64,000 nucleotides of DNA from Claveliimonas sp034178805 (GCF_050314255.1 NZ_JBNPMZ010000007.1:62001-126000), one strand, 5' to 3'. Positions 50,079 through 58,843 are shown, counted from the first letter of the stretch. The notes: a model not told the origin generated them from the sequence alone. Made by a program: numbers and translations.

Positions 50079-50111
50079 GCGCCACTTATAGATACATTCT
50101 ATACATGGCGC
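50079..50111. promoter_or_regulatory. LysR-type operator upstream of csd
   Basis: GCGCCA arms (50079-50084 and TGGCGC 50106-50111) enclose TTATAGA-N5-TCTATA (ATAGA 50088-50092, TCTAT 50098-50102). It obeys T-N11-A and is centred about 73 bp upstream of the expected csd start of transcription, a typical LysR activation position. CACTTATAGA-N5-TCTAT is shared with the yedF promoter. Confidence 0.6.
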
Positions 50112-50116
50112 CATAT

Positions 50117-51028
50117 TTATTGATTTTCAATTGGATAAACTTCTTTTACAACCTTTAAAAATCTCTCTGCCGAGAGCGACAACTGATAATTTTTATTATA
50201 CACCGCATTAATATCACGGCCATCATCTGCTCCCGGAATCGCAAATGCCAACACCCGTCCTTCTTTCACTTCATCTTCCGTCGCAAGACGGGACAGGATG
50301 GAAACACCCATTCCGCGGCTGACTGATTTTTTAATCGTCTCCGGATTCTCAATGCTGGCAACGACCTGCAGGGATTCCGGATTAATTCCCGCACCCTTAA
50401 GCTGCTTTCTGGCCTCTTTGCGGGTACCGGAGCCCTCCTCCCGCATGATCAGCGCTTCCCTGGTAATCCAGGATATATCCTGTGGTGTGTTCTGGAGAAT
50501 CCGGTATTTCTCTTCACAGGGAGTGATGATTACCAGATCATCCTTATAAAACGGAATGTACTTACAGTGCTTTTTTTCAAGTACCGTTCCGGTAAATCCA
50601 ATGTCCACCACATGGTCAACCACCTGGTCGATTACCTTTGCACTGTCCATCTCCATAATTTTCAGTTGTTCATCCGGATATTTTTCGTTAAATCGAGCCA
50701 GTACCTTTGGCAGCAGATACTGAGCAGGAATCGTGGATGCTGCAATCGTAATACATCTCTTTTCCTCGTTTTTTCCGCTTCCGAAAGATGCCTCTATCTG
50801 TTTCTCCAGATCAACCATCTGCCGGGCATATTTGTAAAGAAGCTGTCCGTCGTCAGAAAGATTTACTTCTTTTGTATTGCGGACAAATAATCGGACATCC
50901 AGTTCTTTTTCCAGCGAAGCTATATGCGCGCTGATGGTAGGCTGAGTCAAAAACAGATTCTTGGCAGCCCCGGAAAAGCTTCCGCTCTCTGACACTTCTA
51001 CAAATGCCTCTAATTGTTTCAAATTCAT
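50117..51028 (-). CDS. Selenium metabolism-associated LysR family regulator
   Basis: This 303-residue regulator has an N-terminal winged helix (MNLKQLEAFVEVSESGSFSG, FLTQPTISAHIASLEKEL) and an effector-binding domain (about 90-300). Its ATG shares an A with the selB stop (TAATG), so it is co-translated with selB. LysR proteins in this position are linked to selenium metabolism by genome context. Palindromes fitting T-N11-A lie before csd, yedF and prdF and are its likely targets. The effector is unknown; a selenium or sulfur compound is plausible. Confidence 0.9.
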   Translation of the reverse strand: MNLKQLEAFVEVSESGSFSGAAKNLFLTQPTISAHIASLEKELDVRLFVRNTKEVNLSDDGQLLYKYARQMVDLEKQIEASFGSGKNEEKRCITIAASTIPAQYLLPKVLARFNEKYPDEQLKIMEMDSAKVIDQVVDHVVDIGFTGTVLEKKHCKYIPFYKDDLVIITPCEEKYRILQNTPQDISWITREALIMREEGSGTRKEARKQLKGAGINPESLQVVASIENPETIKKSVSRGMGVSILSRLATEDEVKEGRVLAFAIPGADDGRDINAVYNKNYQLSLSAERFLKVVKEVYPIENQ

Positions 51029-52941
51029 TAGTATTTTACCCTTTCACTTTCTGCCCCGGCCTTCTTCGTCACCTTAATACTGTCCATATATTCCAGAATC
51101 GGCTTTGCACTCTTTCTGCTGGTCTGGAACATATCTCTCACTTCAGCAATAGTTATGACCGGGTTCTCACTCAGCTTGTCGCCGATGCGTTCTTTCGCCC
51201 GATCCATATACTCTGAAAGCGTATACATATCATCGGTCACTTTCACCACCTGGTGTTCTTCCAGAAGGATATTCAGGATATCATCTGCCACCTCGGCAGA
51301 TTTCCCCTTAAATTCCATCTCGGAATACCGGACAAAATCGTAATTTGCCTCCTTCATGGTGCGAAGCATAGTGCCTGACACTTTCTCATATATCTCATCC
51401 TTTCGGACCTGATATCCCGGTGTTGAAAGGAACTCATCCACTCTCTGGATGACACCTGCCTCCTCAATACCGGCCACATACCGGTCAAACACATTCGGCT
51501 TCATTTTCTTAAAATATGTCATTTGTACCTCGGCCTTCTTCATGCCGTAGCGGTACGGATATTTCTTCTCATATTCTTTCAGGGCTTCCAGCAGAACCAT
51601 CCGCGCCTGCCGTTCGCTGTCACTGTGCCATACATAAGTATCTTTCCGCATAGCAAATGTCTGTACACGTCCCTCTTCCGCAAGCTCTTCCACATCTGCC
51701 ACCACTTCTTCCATAGAAAGAGCTGTCAGTCTGGCAAGCTCCGCCTGCGTAATCATGGTATCCCCATGCTCCTTCACATGCAGTTCGATAACATCTGCGG
51801 AAGAACCGGACTCCTTCTGCTCCAGTTCCCGGATCACCTGCTCCTGGAATCTCTTATGAATGGACGGATTCGGTTCCAGAACCACTCCGCCGCCAATCGT
51901 CTCCATCGGTGAATAGAAACGGACTACGAACTTATCGCCTCTGCGCAGAGCAATCTCCTCCTCCAGACGAAGCTGCACATAGCCGCTCTCACCCGGACCG
52001 ATTTCTTCTTTATCCAGAAGTACCGCCCGACACAGGATCTCACTGGTACCTGTAAAGAAATGAAGCCTGGTGTGGTTCGTCAATACTCTCATGGAAGAGT
52101 CCAGAACATTCAGCTTCACATCCAGAAGATCCGTATTTTTCATGCTGTCCGGCGGGGCAAGAACACAGCCCCTGCTGATTTCTCTTTTCTTTATATTGGA
52201 AAGATTGATTGCTACACGCTGTCCCGCATAACACCGTTCCTTATCCTCACCATGAACCTGAATACTCCTGATCTTACTGGTCTTTCCGATTGGATACATT
52301 TCCAGAGTATCTTCTTTGGAAATCGTTCCCGTGAGCAATGTTCCGGTAATAATGGTGCCGAATCCCGACAGAGAAAACGCGCGGTCTATGGGAAGTCTTG
52401 GAATCGTTGTAATATCCTTTTGCACGACTTCGTCTCTGGTCATATGTTCAATGGTCTCAACAAGGACACCCAGTCCTTCACCCGTAGCAGCTGATACTTT
52501 TACTACCGGCGCATGTTCCAGAAATGTTCCCGCCAGTTCTTCCTTCACTTCCTCTTCCACCAGTTCCAGCCATTCTTCATCTACCAGGTCGCATTTATTT
52601 AACACGATGATACTTTTTTCAATACCCAGAAGCTGCAGGATATCCATATGCTCTCTTGTCTGCGGCATCACGCCTTCATCGGCGGCTATAACCAGCATAA
52701 CCAGGTCCATACCAACGACACCGGCCACCATATTATTGATAAATTTCTCATGGCCGGGAACATCGATAATACCAGCCCGGTCTCCTCCCGGCAGATCGAA
52801 CCAGGTAAATCCCAGATCAATGGTTATACCTCTCTTCTGTTCTTCCTCCCAGCGATCCGTATTACGACCGGTTAGAGCCTTGATCAGTGTTGTCTTACCA
52901 TGATCGATATGACCGGCAGTTCCTATAATTATGTTCTTCAT
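51028..52941 (-). CDS. selB: Selenocysteine-specific elongation factor SelB
   Basis: This 637-residue GTPase delivers Sec-tRNA to UGA codons marked by a SECIS. It has G1 GTAGHIDHGKTTL (about 7-19), G3 DVPGHEKFINNM, G4 LNKCDLVD, EF-Tu-like domains II and III, and C-terminal winged helices (about 380-637) that bind the SECIS hairpin. Length is typical. It lies between selA and the LysR gene and serves prdB and selD in this window. Confidence 0.97.
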   Translation of the reverse strand: MKNIIIGTAGHIDHGKTTLIKALTGRNTDRWEEEQKRGITIDLGFTWFDLPGGDRAGIIDVPGHEKFINNMVAGVVGMDLVMLVIAADEGVMPQTREHMDILQLLGIEKSIIVLNKCDLVDEEWLELVEEEVKEELAGTFLEHAPVVKVSAATGEGLGVLVETIEHMTRDEVVQKDITTIPRLPIDRAFSLSGFGTIITGTLLTGTISKEDTLEMYPIGKTSKIRSIQVHGEDKERCYAGQRVAINLSNIKKREISRGCVLAPPDSMKNTDLLDVKLNVLDSSMRVLTNHTRLHFFTGTSEILCRAVLLDKEEIGPGESGYVQLRLEEEIALRRGDKFVVRFYSPMETIGGGVVLEPNPSIHKRFQEQVIRELEQKESGSSADVIELHVKEHGDTMITQAELARLTALSMEEVVADVEELAEEGRVQTFAMRKDTYVWHSDSERQARMVLLEALKEYEKKYPYRYGMKKAEVQMTYFKKMKPNVFDRYVAGIEEAGVIQRVDEFLSTPGYQVRKDEIYEKVSGTMLRTMKEANYDFVRYSEMEFKGKSAEVADDILNILLEEHQVVKVTDDMYTLSEYMDRAKERIGDKLSENPVITIAEVRDMFQTSRKSAKPILEYMDSIKVTKKAGAESERVKY

Positions 52942-52955
52942 ATTCTGCTCCTCAT

Positions 52956-53000
52956 GATTCAGGGACGCCCTCTCCTTTCAGGAAAGCGCATCCCTGAATC
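52956..53000. repeat. Inverted repeat in the selA-selB gap
   Basis: GATTCAGGGA (52956-52965) pairs perfectly with TCCCTGAATC (52991-53000). On the minus strand it lies between the selA stop and the selB ribosome binding site, without a T run. It may stabilise or tune the selB part of the mRNA, or mimic a SECIS. Confidence 0.5.
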
Positions 53001-53006
53001 CTGTTT

Positions 53007-54434
53007 TTATCTTGCTGCGATCAGACTCACTTCTTCTAGCACGTCAAGTTCTTTAAACTGGCTTACCATAAGCTTGAACATCTGCTTGTCCAGAGTTCTT
53101 GCATCGAGAAGAATTGTGTCATTCACAGTTCTTGCGATCACAGGAACCGGAAGATGCCGCATACGCTCCTCCAGCTCTGCCACACTGATCTTATCCGGAT
53201 GAATCGTCACTCCCATACTCGGAATGCGCTCCAGCGGAAGGGATCCTCCTCCAATCTGAGATTCGCACTCCTGCAGCTCTATCCGCGCCGGAAGCTCTGC
53301 CTTTTTCAGAATGCGTGCCAGTGTTCTGGCATCGCTTTCCACCTCTTCAAACGGCTTGGTAATCATCCGGAGTACCGGAATATTCTGAATAGCCTTCTCC
53401 TCAGACAAATACTCCTGAAGTACCAGTTCCAGAACGGAAGCCGTAAATTTATCAATACGCAGTGCTCTGGTAAGCTGGTTCTTCTTCATCATATCGATAT
53501 ATTTTTTCTTACCGATGATGATTCCCGCCTGAGGTCCTCCCAGCAGCTTGTCTCCGCTGAAGCAGACTACATCTGCACCCTTGCGGATGGATTCCTGAAC
53601 GGTCGGCTCATACGTAATACCATATTTGCTCAGATCAATTAACACGCCGCTTCCCAGATCCTCAATCACCGGAATATCGTACTCTTTTGACAAAGGCACA
53701 AGCTCATCAATCGGTACACTCTCTGTAAATCCTACGATTCGGTAATTACTGGTATGAACCTTAAGAAGAGCTTTCGTCTCTTCTGTAATTGCCTCTTCGT
53801 AATCACTATAATGCGTCTTATTAGTGGTTCCCACCTCTACCAGAGTGGCTCCGCTTTGCTCCATTACATCCGGAATGCGGAATTTTCCACCAATCTCTAC
53901 CAACTCGCCACGGGAAACAACCACTTCCCCGCCTTTGGCAAGCGAACTCAAAATCAGCATAACCGCTGCTGCATTATTATTAACTGCCATTGCAGCTTCA
54001 GCACCGGTTAATTTGCACAACAGCTTTTCAAAATGGGAATAACGTTCACCACGTCTTCCCTCCTCAAGATTGTATTCCAGATTGGAATACCCGGTTGTTA
54101 AGGCAAAAGCCCTTTCCATGTGCTTTACCCCTATCGGCGCACGTCCAAGATTCGTGTGAAGTACCGTTCCGGTTCCGTTTATTACCTTTTTCATATTTGG
54201 AGCATGCATAGCCGCAACGGTCATCTCGATATGGTTTTTCAACATCTCAATCTGCACCTTCGCTGCCTCTTCATCGTCACATTTTCCAATGAAGGAGCGA
54301 AGCTTATCTGTCTCAATATGAATGGACTCCATTACGGTATCCCGACTGTACAGGTCAATCATTGCCTGAATGTCTGGATCTTCAAGCAATACATCCACCT
54401 TGGGGATACTACGGTATAAGGTATTTTTATTCAT
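53007..54434 (-). CDS. selA: L-seryl-tRNA(Sec) selenium transferase SelA
   Basis: This 475-residue PLP enzyme turns Ser-tRNA(Sec) into Sec-tRNA(Sec) using selenophosphate. PLP binds Lys296 in CFSGDKLLGGPQAG. The N-terminal tRNA-binding part has the usual RSIPKVDVLL, and NGTGTVLHTNLGRAP is the family core. It forms a homodecamer in other species. It lies between selD and selB. Confidence 0.97.
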   Translation of the reverse strand: MNKNTLYRSIPKVDVLLEDPDIQAMIDLYSRDTVMESIHIETDKLRSFIGKCDDEEAAKVQIEMLKNHIEMTVAAMHAPNMKKVINGTGTVLHTNLGRAPIGVKHMERAFALTTGYSNLEYNLEEGRRGERYSHFEKLLCKLTGAEAAMAVNNNAAAVMLILSSLAKGGEVVVSRGELVEIGGKFRIPDVMEQSGATLVEVGTTNKTHYSDYEEAITEETKALLKVHTSNYRIVGFTESVPIDELVPLSKEYDIPVIEDLGSGVLIDLSKYGITYEPTVQESIRKGADVVCFSGDKLLGGPQAGIIIGKKKYIDMMKKNQLTRALRIDKFTASVLELVLQEYLSEEKAIQNIPVLRMITKPFEEVESDARTLARILKKAELPARIELQECESQIGGGSLPLERIPSMGVTIHPDKISVAELEERMRHLPVPVIARTVNDTILLDARTLDKQMFKLMVSQFKELDVLEEVSLIAAR

Positions 54435-54470
54435 AATTAATGAGTTCCCTTCTCCTGTGGTTTCTATTTT

Positions 54471-55511
54471 TTAAAATAACCGGATGAGCTTATCACTCTT
54501 CGGCGCTACTTTTCCGATAACGGATACAGTAGTATCCATGCCGGCTTTCTCAAATCCCGCCAGCATTTCTTTTAGATTATCCGGGCTTACGCTGATGAGA
54601 AGGCCTCCGGATGTCTGCGGATCGTAGAGAAGATCAATGTAATGTTCTTCCACAGATCCCGTTTCCACTTTCCCAATGGAATATCCCCGGTTCTTGTATG
54701 CTCCCGCAGGGATCAGCCCCATTTTCGCGTAATCAATTGCGTCTTCCATATACGCAATATCCCTGACATTGAGCTCAAAGGTCACATCACTTGCGGAGGC
54801 CATCTCCACACAGTGACCCAGAAGCCCGAATCCGGTTATATCGGTGCAGGCAGACACATCGTATTTTTCCACTGCCTGCTTGCCTTTTTTATTCAATGAT
54901 GCCATAACCGTCTGCGCCTCCCGTATTGCGGCAGGCGAAGCCATATCTGCTTTGATAGCAGTATTTACGACACCGCTTCCTATCTGCTTCGTCAGGACCA
55001 GTACATCGCCCGGCCTGCAGCCATAGTTCTTAAATATCTTATCGGGATGAACGAACCCGGACACACACAGTCCGTATTTCGGTTCGTCGTCCTGTACGGA
55101 GTGGCCTCCCACCAGGACTGCTCCCGCTTCTTTCACTTTATCTGCGCCTCCCGCAAGGATGTCTCCCAGAATCGCCGGGTCCAGGCAGTTCGGGAAACCT
55201 ACGATATTCAGTGCTACCGCCGGCTCTCCTCCCATTGCCCACACATCACTCAGGGAATTTGCTGCTGCTATCTGTCCAAACATGTAGGGGTCATCGACAA
55301 TTGGAGTGAAGAAGTCGACCGTCTGGATCATAGCAATTTCATCTGTAACCTTATAGATGGCTGCATCATCGGACGTTTCAATACCGACAATTAAGTTGTC
55401 GTCCTGAAATTTCGGCAGCTTGCTCAGAACCTGAGCAAGGGTCTCCGGACCGATCTTAGCGGCTCATCCTGCTGTCTTAGTTAGCTGGGTTAATCTGACA
55501 TCTGATTTCAT
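54471..55511 (-). CDS. selD: Selenide, water dikinase SelD (selenoprotein, Sec16)
   Basis: This 346-residue enzyme makes selenophosphate from selenide and ATP. The gene starts at ATG 55511 after GAGGAGG and has an in-frame TGA at 55464-55466, giving LTKTAG-U-AAKIGPETL with Sec16 and the catalytic Lys19. A start after the TGA would lose the catalytic N-terminus. ATP-site motifs GIETSDDAAIY and the AIR-synthase fold follow. A short hairpin past the UGA may be its SECIS. It lies between yedF and selA. Confidence 0.95.
55437..55457 (-). promoter_or_regulatory. Candidate SECIS hairpin of selD
   Basis: On the mRNA, AAG-ATC-GGTC-CGGA-GACC-CTT forms a short stem-loop starting 6 nt after the UGA; the GGTC/GACC part lies 12 nt from it. 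Small but correctly placed. Confidence 0.45.
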
Positions 55512-55541
55512 AACTTTAAACTTCCTCCTCGTTGTCTTGCC

Positions 55542-56150
55542 TTATGGTTTGATAATATTAGAAGCGCCAGCCATTTTCTCTACAATGCTGTACATATTTG
55601 TCACGCTTCCTACAGCCAGTTTTTCTTTCATTCCGTAATAATCCAGACATGTACCGCAGGTCATGATCTCTACTCCCTGTGCTTCCAGTGATTTCAGATC
55701 CTCCAGAGAATCAGATCCTTCACATGTCAGTGTAGCTCCTCCATTATAGAAAAGTATGGTCTTTGGAAGAGTATCCAGCTGAGTTACTGCAAAGATAAAT
55801 CCTTTGATCAGAACCTTTCCCAGATCATCATTACCTGTTCCCATACGATCTGATGATACAACCACTACAGTATTATCTCTTCTATCCGGCATACAGCTCT
55901 CTCCTTCTTCCTCTGTCTGTGCTGCAGGTGCCCCTGCCATTACGATTGTCACTTTAAACTCTTTATCCCCAAGTTTTTCTGATGACACCTGTCCACCGCT
56001 TGCGGATGCCATTTTACTTACATTCTGTACTGCGATTTCATTATCTACCAGCACCTCAATGGTCTCCGGACCAGTCAAGGCCTGCATTGCTTTTTTTGTT
56101 TTAATAACTGGAATCGGGCAATTATCACCCATTGCATTAACTGTAATCAT
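55542..56150 (-). CDS. yedF: Selenium metabolism protein YedF (TusA + DsrE-like domains)
   Basis: This 202-residue protein has an N-terminal TusA-like domain (MGDNCPIPVIKTKKAM, Cys11) and a C-terminal DsrE-like domain (about 92-202) with MTCGTCLDYYG. YedF co-occurs with selD in genomes and is thought to move sulfur or selenium to SelD. It is the first gene of yedF-selD-selA-selB-lysR, with a promoter overlapped by a LysR-type box. Confidence 0.92.
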   Translation of the reverse strand: MITVNAMGDNCPIPVIKTKKAMQALTGPETIEVLVDNEIAVQNVSKMASASGGQVSSEKLGDKEFKVTIVMAGAPAAQTEEEGESCMPDRRDNTVVVVSSDRMGTGNDDLGKVLIKGFIFAVTQLDTLPKTILFYNGGATLTCEGSDSLEDLKSLEAQGVEIMTCGTCLDYYGMKEKLAVGSVTNMYSIVEKMAGASNIIKP

Positions 56151-56228
56151 TTGTTTTACCTCTTTTCATTTTCATCAATTTTAAGCGGCTCTTTACGACC
56201 CGCTTTTTTCGAAAGCCCCCTGCTTCTT

Positions 56229-56253
56229 CACTTATAGACATATTCTATCACTG
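56229..56253. promoter_or_regulatory. LysR-type operator at the yedF promoter
   Basis: CACTTATAGA-CATAT-TCTATCACTG shares CACTTATAGA-N5-TCTAT with the csd operator. The -10 of yedF (56242-56247) lies within it, so binding here would repress, unlike the upstream site at csd. Confidence 0.55.
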
Positions 56254-56270
56254 ATTCCCCAAAAGGTAAA
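56242..56270 (-). promoter_or_regulatory. Promoter of yedF-selD-selA-selB-lysR
   Basis: On the minus strand: TTTACC (56265-56270), 17 bp, TAGAAT (56242-56247) with extended TGA. Confidence 0.6.
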
Positions 56271-56297
56271 CCTTAAGTTTTGTTTTACAACAATATT

Positions 56298-56326
56298 TTG
56301 ACTCTCTTTGCAGATTATGATAAAAT
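56298..56326 (+). promoter_or_regulatory. Promoter of the methyltransferase gene
   Basis: TTGACT (56298-56303), 17 bp, TAAAAT (56321-56326) with extended TGA, about 40 bp before the ATG. Confidence 0.7.
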
Positions 56327-56367
56327 GCCCATAAATACGCAAATATTCGAAAAGAGGTATGTGAGAC

Positions 56368-57237
56368 ATGTGGATTGCCGGCAACTGGAAAGATTATGAA
56401 GTAATAGACTGCAGTAAAGGGGAAAAATTAGAGCGTTGGGGGGACTATCTTCTGGTGCGTCCGGATCCGCAGGTTATCTGGGACACTCCGAAGAAAAACC
56501 GGGGCTGGAAACAGATGAACGGTCACTACCACCGCAGCAAAAAGGGTGGCGGTGAATGGGAATTCTTCGATCTGCCCGAGCAGTGGCAGATTCATTACCG
56601 GGATCTGACTTTCAACCTGAAACCATTCAGCTTCAAGCATACCGGTTTGTTCCCGGAGCAGGCCACCAACTGGGACTGGTTCTCCGATAAAATACGAAAC
56701 GCCGGAAGACCTGTCAAGGTACTGAATCTGTTTGCTTACACCGGCGGTGCCACCCTGGCCGCAGCCGCTGCCGGCGCCAGCGTAACTCATGTGGACGCCT
56801 CCAAAGGCATGGTCGCATGGGCGAAAGAAAACGCAGTATCTTCCGGTCTTAAGGATGCTCCTATCCGCTGGCTGGTGGATGATTGTGTCAAATTCGTAGA
56901 GCGCGAGATCCGCCGGGGCAACCATTACGACGCCATCATTATGGATCCGCCATCCTACGGCAGAGGCCCTAAAGGTGAAATCTGGAAAATCGAAGATTCC
57001 ATCCACCACTTTATCAAACTTTGTACCAACATCCTTTCGGATGACCCACTGTTCTTCCTTGTAAACTCTTACACCACGGGACTGGCTCCTGCCGTGCTCA
57101 CCTACATGCTGAGCACAGAGCTCAAATCCTACCGCGGAAAAGTAGAGTCTCAGGAAATCGGACTGCCCGTTACCAGTACCGGGCTGGTGCTGCCCTGCGG
57201 AGCTTCCGGGCGCTGGGAATGTCAATTGGGGACGTAG
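56368..57237 (+). CDS. Class I SAM-dependent methyltransferase (RlmI-like)
   Basis: This 289-residue enzyme has a Rossmann SAM-binding domain: VLNLFAYTGGATLAAAAAGA (motif I, about 118-137), VDASKGMVAWAKEN, and the catalytic-type MDPPSYGRG. This resembles 23S rRNA m5C methyltransferases (RlmI/YwbD-type), but the PUA domain is absent. The last codons (CQLGT) and the stop TAG lie inside a perfect palindrome (57218-57271) that seems to have been inserted, so the original C-terminus may be altered. The target is not known. Confidence 0.8.
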   Translation: MWIAGNWKDYEVIDCSKGEKLERWGDYLLVRPDPQVIWDTPKKNRGWKQMNGHYHRSKKGGGEWEFFDLPEQWQIHYRDLTFNLKPFSFKHTGLFPEQATNWDWFSDKIRNAGRPVKVLNLFAYTGGATLAAAAAGASVTHVDASKGMVAWAKENAVSSGLKDAPIRWLVDDCVKFVEREIRRGNHYDAIIMDPPSYGRGPKGEIWKIEDSIHHFIKLCTNILSDDPLFFLVNSYTTGLAPAVLTYMLSTELKSYRGKVESQEIGLPVTSTGLVLPCGASGRWECQLGT

Positions 57238-57271
57238 TAAAATGCATTTTACTACGTCCCCAATTGACATT
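57218..57271. repeat. Perfect 54-nt palindrome ending the methyltransferase gene
   Basis: Two 27-nt arms (57218-57244 and 57245-57271) are exact reverse complements with no spacer; the core is GTAAAATG|CATTTTAC and the outer part carries CAATTGGGGACG. It supplies the last codons and stop of the gene upstream. It lacks a T run, so it is not a standard terminator. It resembles a REP/MITE-like mobile unit. Confidence 0.85.
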
Positions 57272-57320
57272 TGACCTGTACCCTCTTGTTTTTCTCGCAC
57301 CATTCTGATACATTTAAGAT

Positions 57321-57932
57321 ATGGAAAAAATACATATTTTAACAAACCCAAACGAACTGAATCAAACAACGCCCTTTGAGATCCGTCATCTGCTCTGGGG
57401 CACCAAATCCATTCCACGCACCTATGCATATCTGGGATTCATCCCCGATGATGGGTTCTACCTGCGTATGGTATGTGAGGAGTGTGATCCTCTGCGCACT
57501 TATACCGAGAAAAATAGTCCGGTATATCAGGACAGCGCAGTGGAAGCTTTCTTTCAGTTCGAGCCGAAAGGCAGCTACTCCCCGGTATATCTCAATTTTG
57601 AGGCAAATGCGAACGGAGCTTTATTGGCAGGATATGGCGCTGCCCGCACCTACCGTTCTTATTTTACCGAAGCCGAATACCGGGAATTCGACTGTAAAGC
57701 CGAAATATCAGATGACCGATGGGCGGTAAACTTACGGATTCCGCTCCACATTCTGGAACATATTTACGGAAGTCTCTCACTGAAGGAAGGGGATACCTTC
57801 AGCTTTAATCTTTATAAGATTTCAGAGACGGCTGAGATTGAGCATTATGCTTCTTTTTCACCAATACGGACCTCCACACCTACATTTCATGTTCCGGAGT
57901 TTTTTGCAACGGCTGTTCTGACACGTGCCTGA
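57321..57932 (+). CDS. Carbohydrate-binding family 9-like protein
   Basis: This 203-residue protein without signal peptide matches the CBM9-like fold: AYLGFIPDDGFYLRMVCEEC, VYQDSAVEAFFQFEP, YLNFEANANGALL, WAVNLRIPL and FSFNLYKIS. Cytoplasmic members of this group are common in Lachnospiraceae with no proven ligand. The ribosome binding site is weak. nagB follows 80 bp later; a link to amino-sugar use is only suggestive. Confidence 0.75.
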   Translation: MEKIHILTNPNELNQTTPFEIRHLLWGTKSIPRTYAYLGFIPDDGFYLRMVCEECDPLRTYTEKNSPVYQDSAVEAFFQFEPKGSYSPVYLNFEANANGALLAGYGAARTYRSYFTEAEYREFDCKAEISDDRWAVNLRIPLHILEHIYGSLSLKEGDTFSFNLYKISETAEIEHYASFSPIRTSTPTFHVPEFFATAVLTRA

Positions 57933-58012
57933 TACATCAACACAGGGATAACTGCGCCATTGTCAGTATACCGGAGTACATTTAAATACTATGTCATGAG
58001 AAGGAGTGTATT

Positions 58013-58744
58013 ATGAGAATTGTAAAAACAACTGATTACAAAGATATGAGCAGAAAGGCTGCAAATATTATTTCTGCCCAGATTATTGCAAAACCGGACT
58101 GTGTATTAGGTCTGGCAACCGGCTCTACCCCTATTGGAACTTATGAGAAACTGGTGAAACGTTATAAAAAGGGCGATTTGGATTTCTCCCAGGTAAGAAC
58201 TGTTAATCTGGATGAGTACAAAGGTCTGACTCGCGACAACGATCAGAGCTATTATTATTTCATGCATGAGCATCTGTTCAACCATGTAAATATTCCGGAG
58301 GAATCTACCAATGTTCCGGATGGAACTGCCTCTGACGGAGATTCCGAATGTGTACGCTACGAAGCGCTGATTCGTGAACTTGGCGGACAGGATCTGCAGC
58401 TTCTTGGTCTGGGTCATAACGGACACATCGGATTCAACGAGCCTTCAGACAGTTTTGCAAAAACAACTCACTGTGTAGACCTTCAGGAGCGCACCATTGA
58501 AGCAAACAAACGCTTCTTCGCTTCTGCGGATGAAGTTCCAAAACAGGCTTACACCATGGGAATCGGTACTATCATGCAGGCGAAGAAAATCCTGATCATC
58601 GCAAGCGGCGAAGACAAAGCAGATATTATCCGTGATGCCTTCTTCGGACCGGTTACACCGAGAGTACCTGCTTCTATTCTTCAGTTCCATCCGGATGTTA
58701 CTCTGGTTGCAGACGCTGCAGCATTGTCAAAAATTCCGGAATAA
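58013..58744 (+). CDS. nagB: Glucosamine-6-phosphate deaminase
   Basis: This 243-residue enzyme converts glucosamine-6-phosphate to fructose-6-phosphate and ammonia. Motifs: GLATGSTPIGTYEKL (phosphate loop), VNLDEYKGL (catalytic Asp) and GLGHNGHIGFNEP (catalytic His). Length fits the Firmicutes NagB. GAAGGAG precedes the ATG and a strong terminator follows. nagA and nagE are not nearby. Confidence 0.96.
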   Translation: MRIVKTTDYKDMSRKAANIISAQIIAKPDCVLGLATGSTPIGTYEKLVKRYKKGDLDFSQVRTVNLDEYKGLTRDNDQSYYYFMHEHLFNHVNIPEESTNVPDGTASDGDSECVRYEALIRELGGQDLQLLGLGHNGHIGFNEPSDSFAKTTHCVDLQERTIEANKRFFASADEVPKQAYTMGIGTIMQAKKILIIASGEDKADIIRDAFFGPVTPRVPASILQFHPDVTLVADAAALSKIPE

Positions 58745-58752
58745 GAACAACT

Positions 58753-58781
58753 AAAGCCTGCGGAGCACTCCGCAGGCTTTT
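58753..58781 (+). terminator. Terminator after nagB
   Basis: AAAGCCTGCGG (58753-58763) pairs perfectly with CCGCAGGCTTT (58770-58780), then T. Confidence 0.88.
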
Positions 58782-58783
58782 GC

Positions 58784-58830
58784 AACGGGGACAGTTTCCA
58801 TGACTCTCATCTATTTTGCAACGCCCCAAA
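58784..58830. repeat. REP-like fragment after nagB
   Basis: CAACGGGGACAGTTTCCATG and TTTTGCAACGCCCC recall the GGGGAC-type palindromes at 5344-5361 and 57218-57271. It is degenerate, with GGGG/CCCC outer words. Confidence 0.35.
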
Positions 58831-58843
58831 TTTCAACACGTAA

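Noticed and set aside
54471..55331. SelD starting at the ATG after the TGA
   Set aside because: It would lack the catalytic Sec/Lys loop; a strong ribosome binding site lies before ATG 55511.
56428..57429. 333-codon ORF on the minus strand opposite the methyltransferase gene
   Set aside because: Antisense shadow of a gene with clear motifs; no family resemblance or ribosome binding site.
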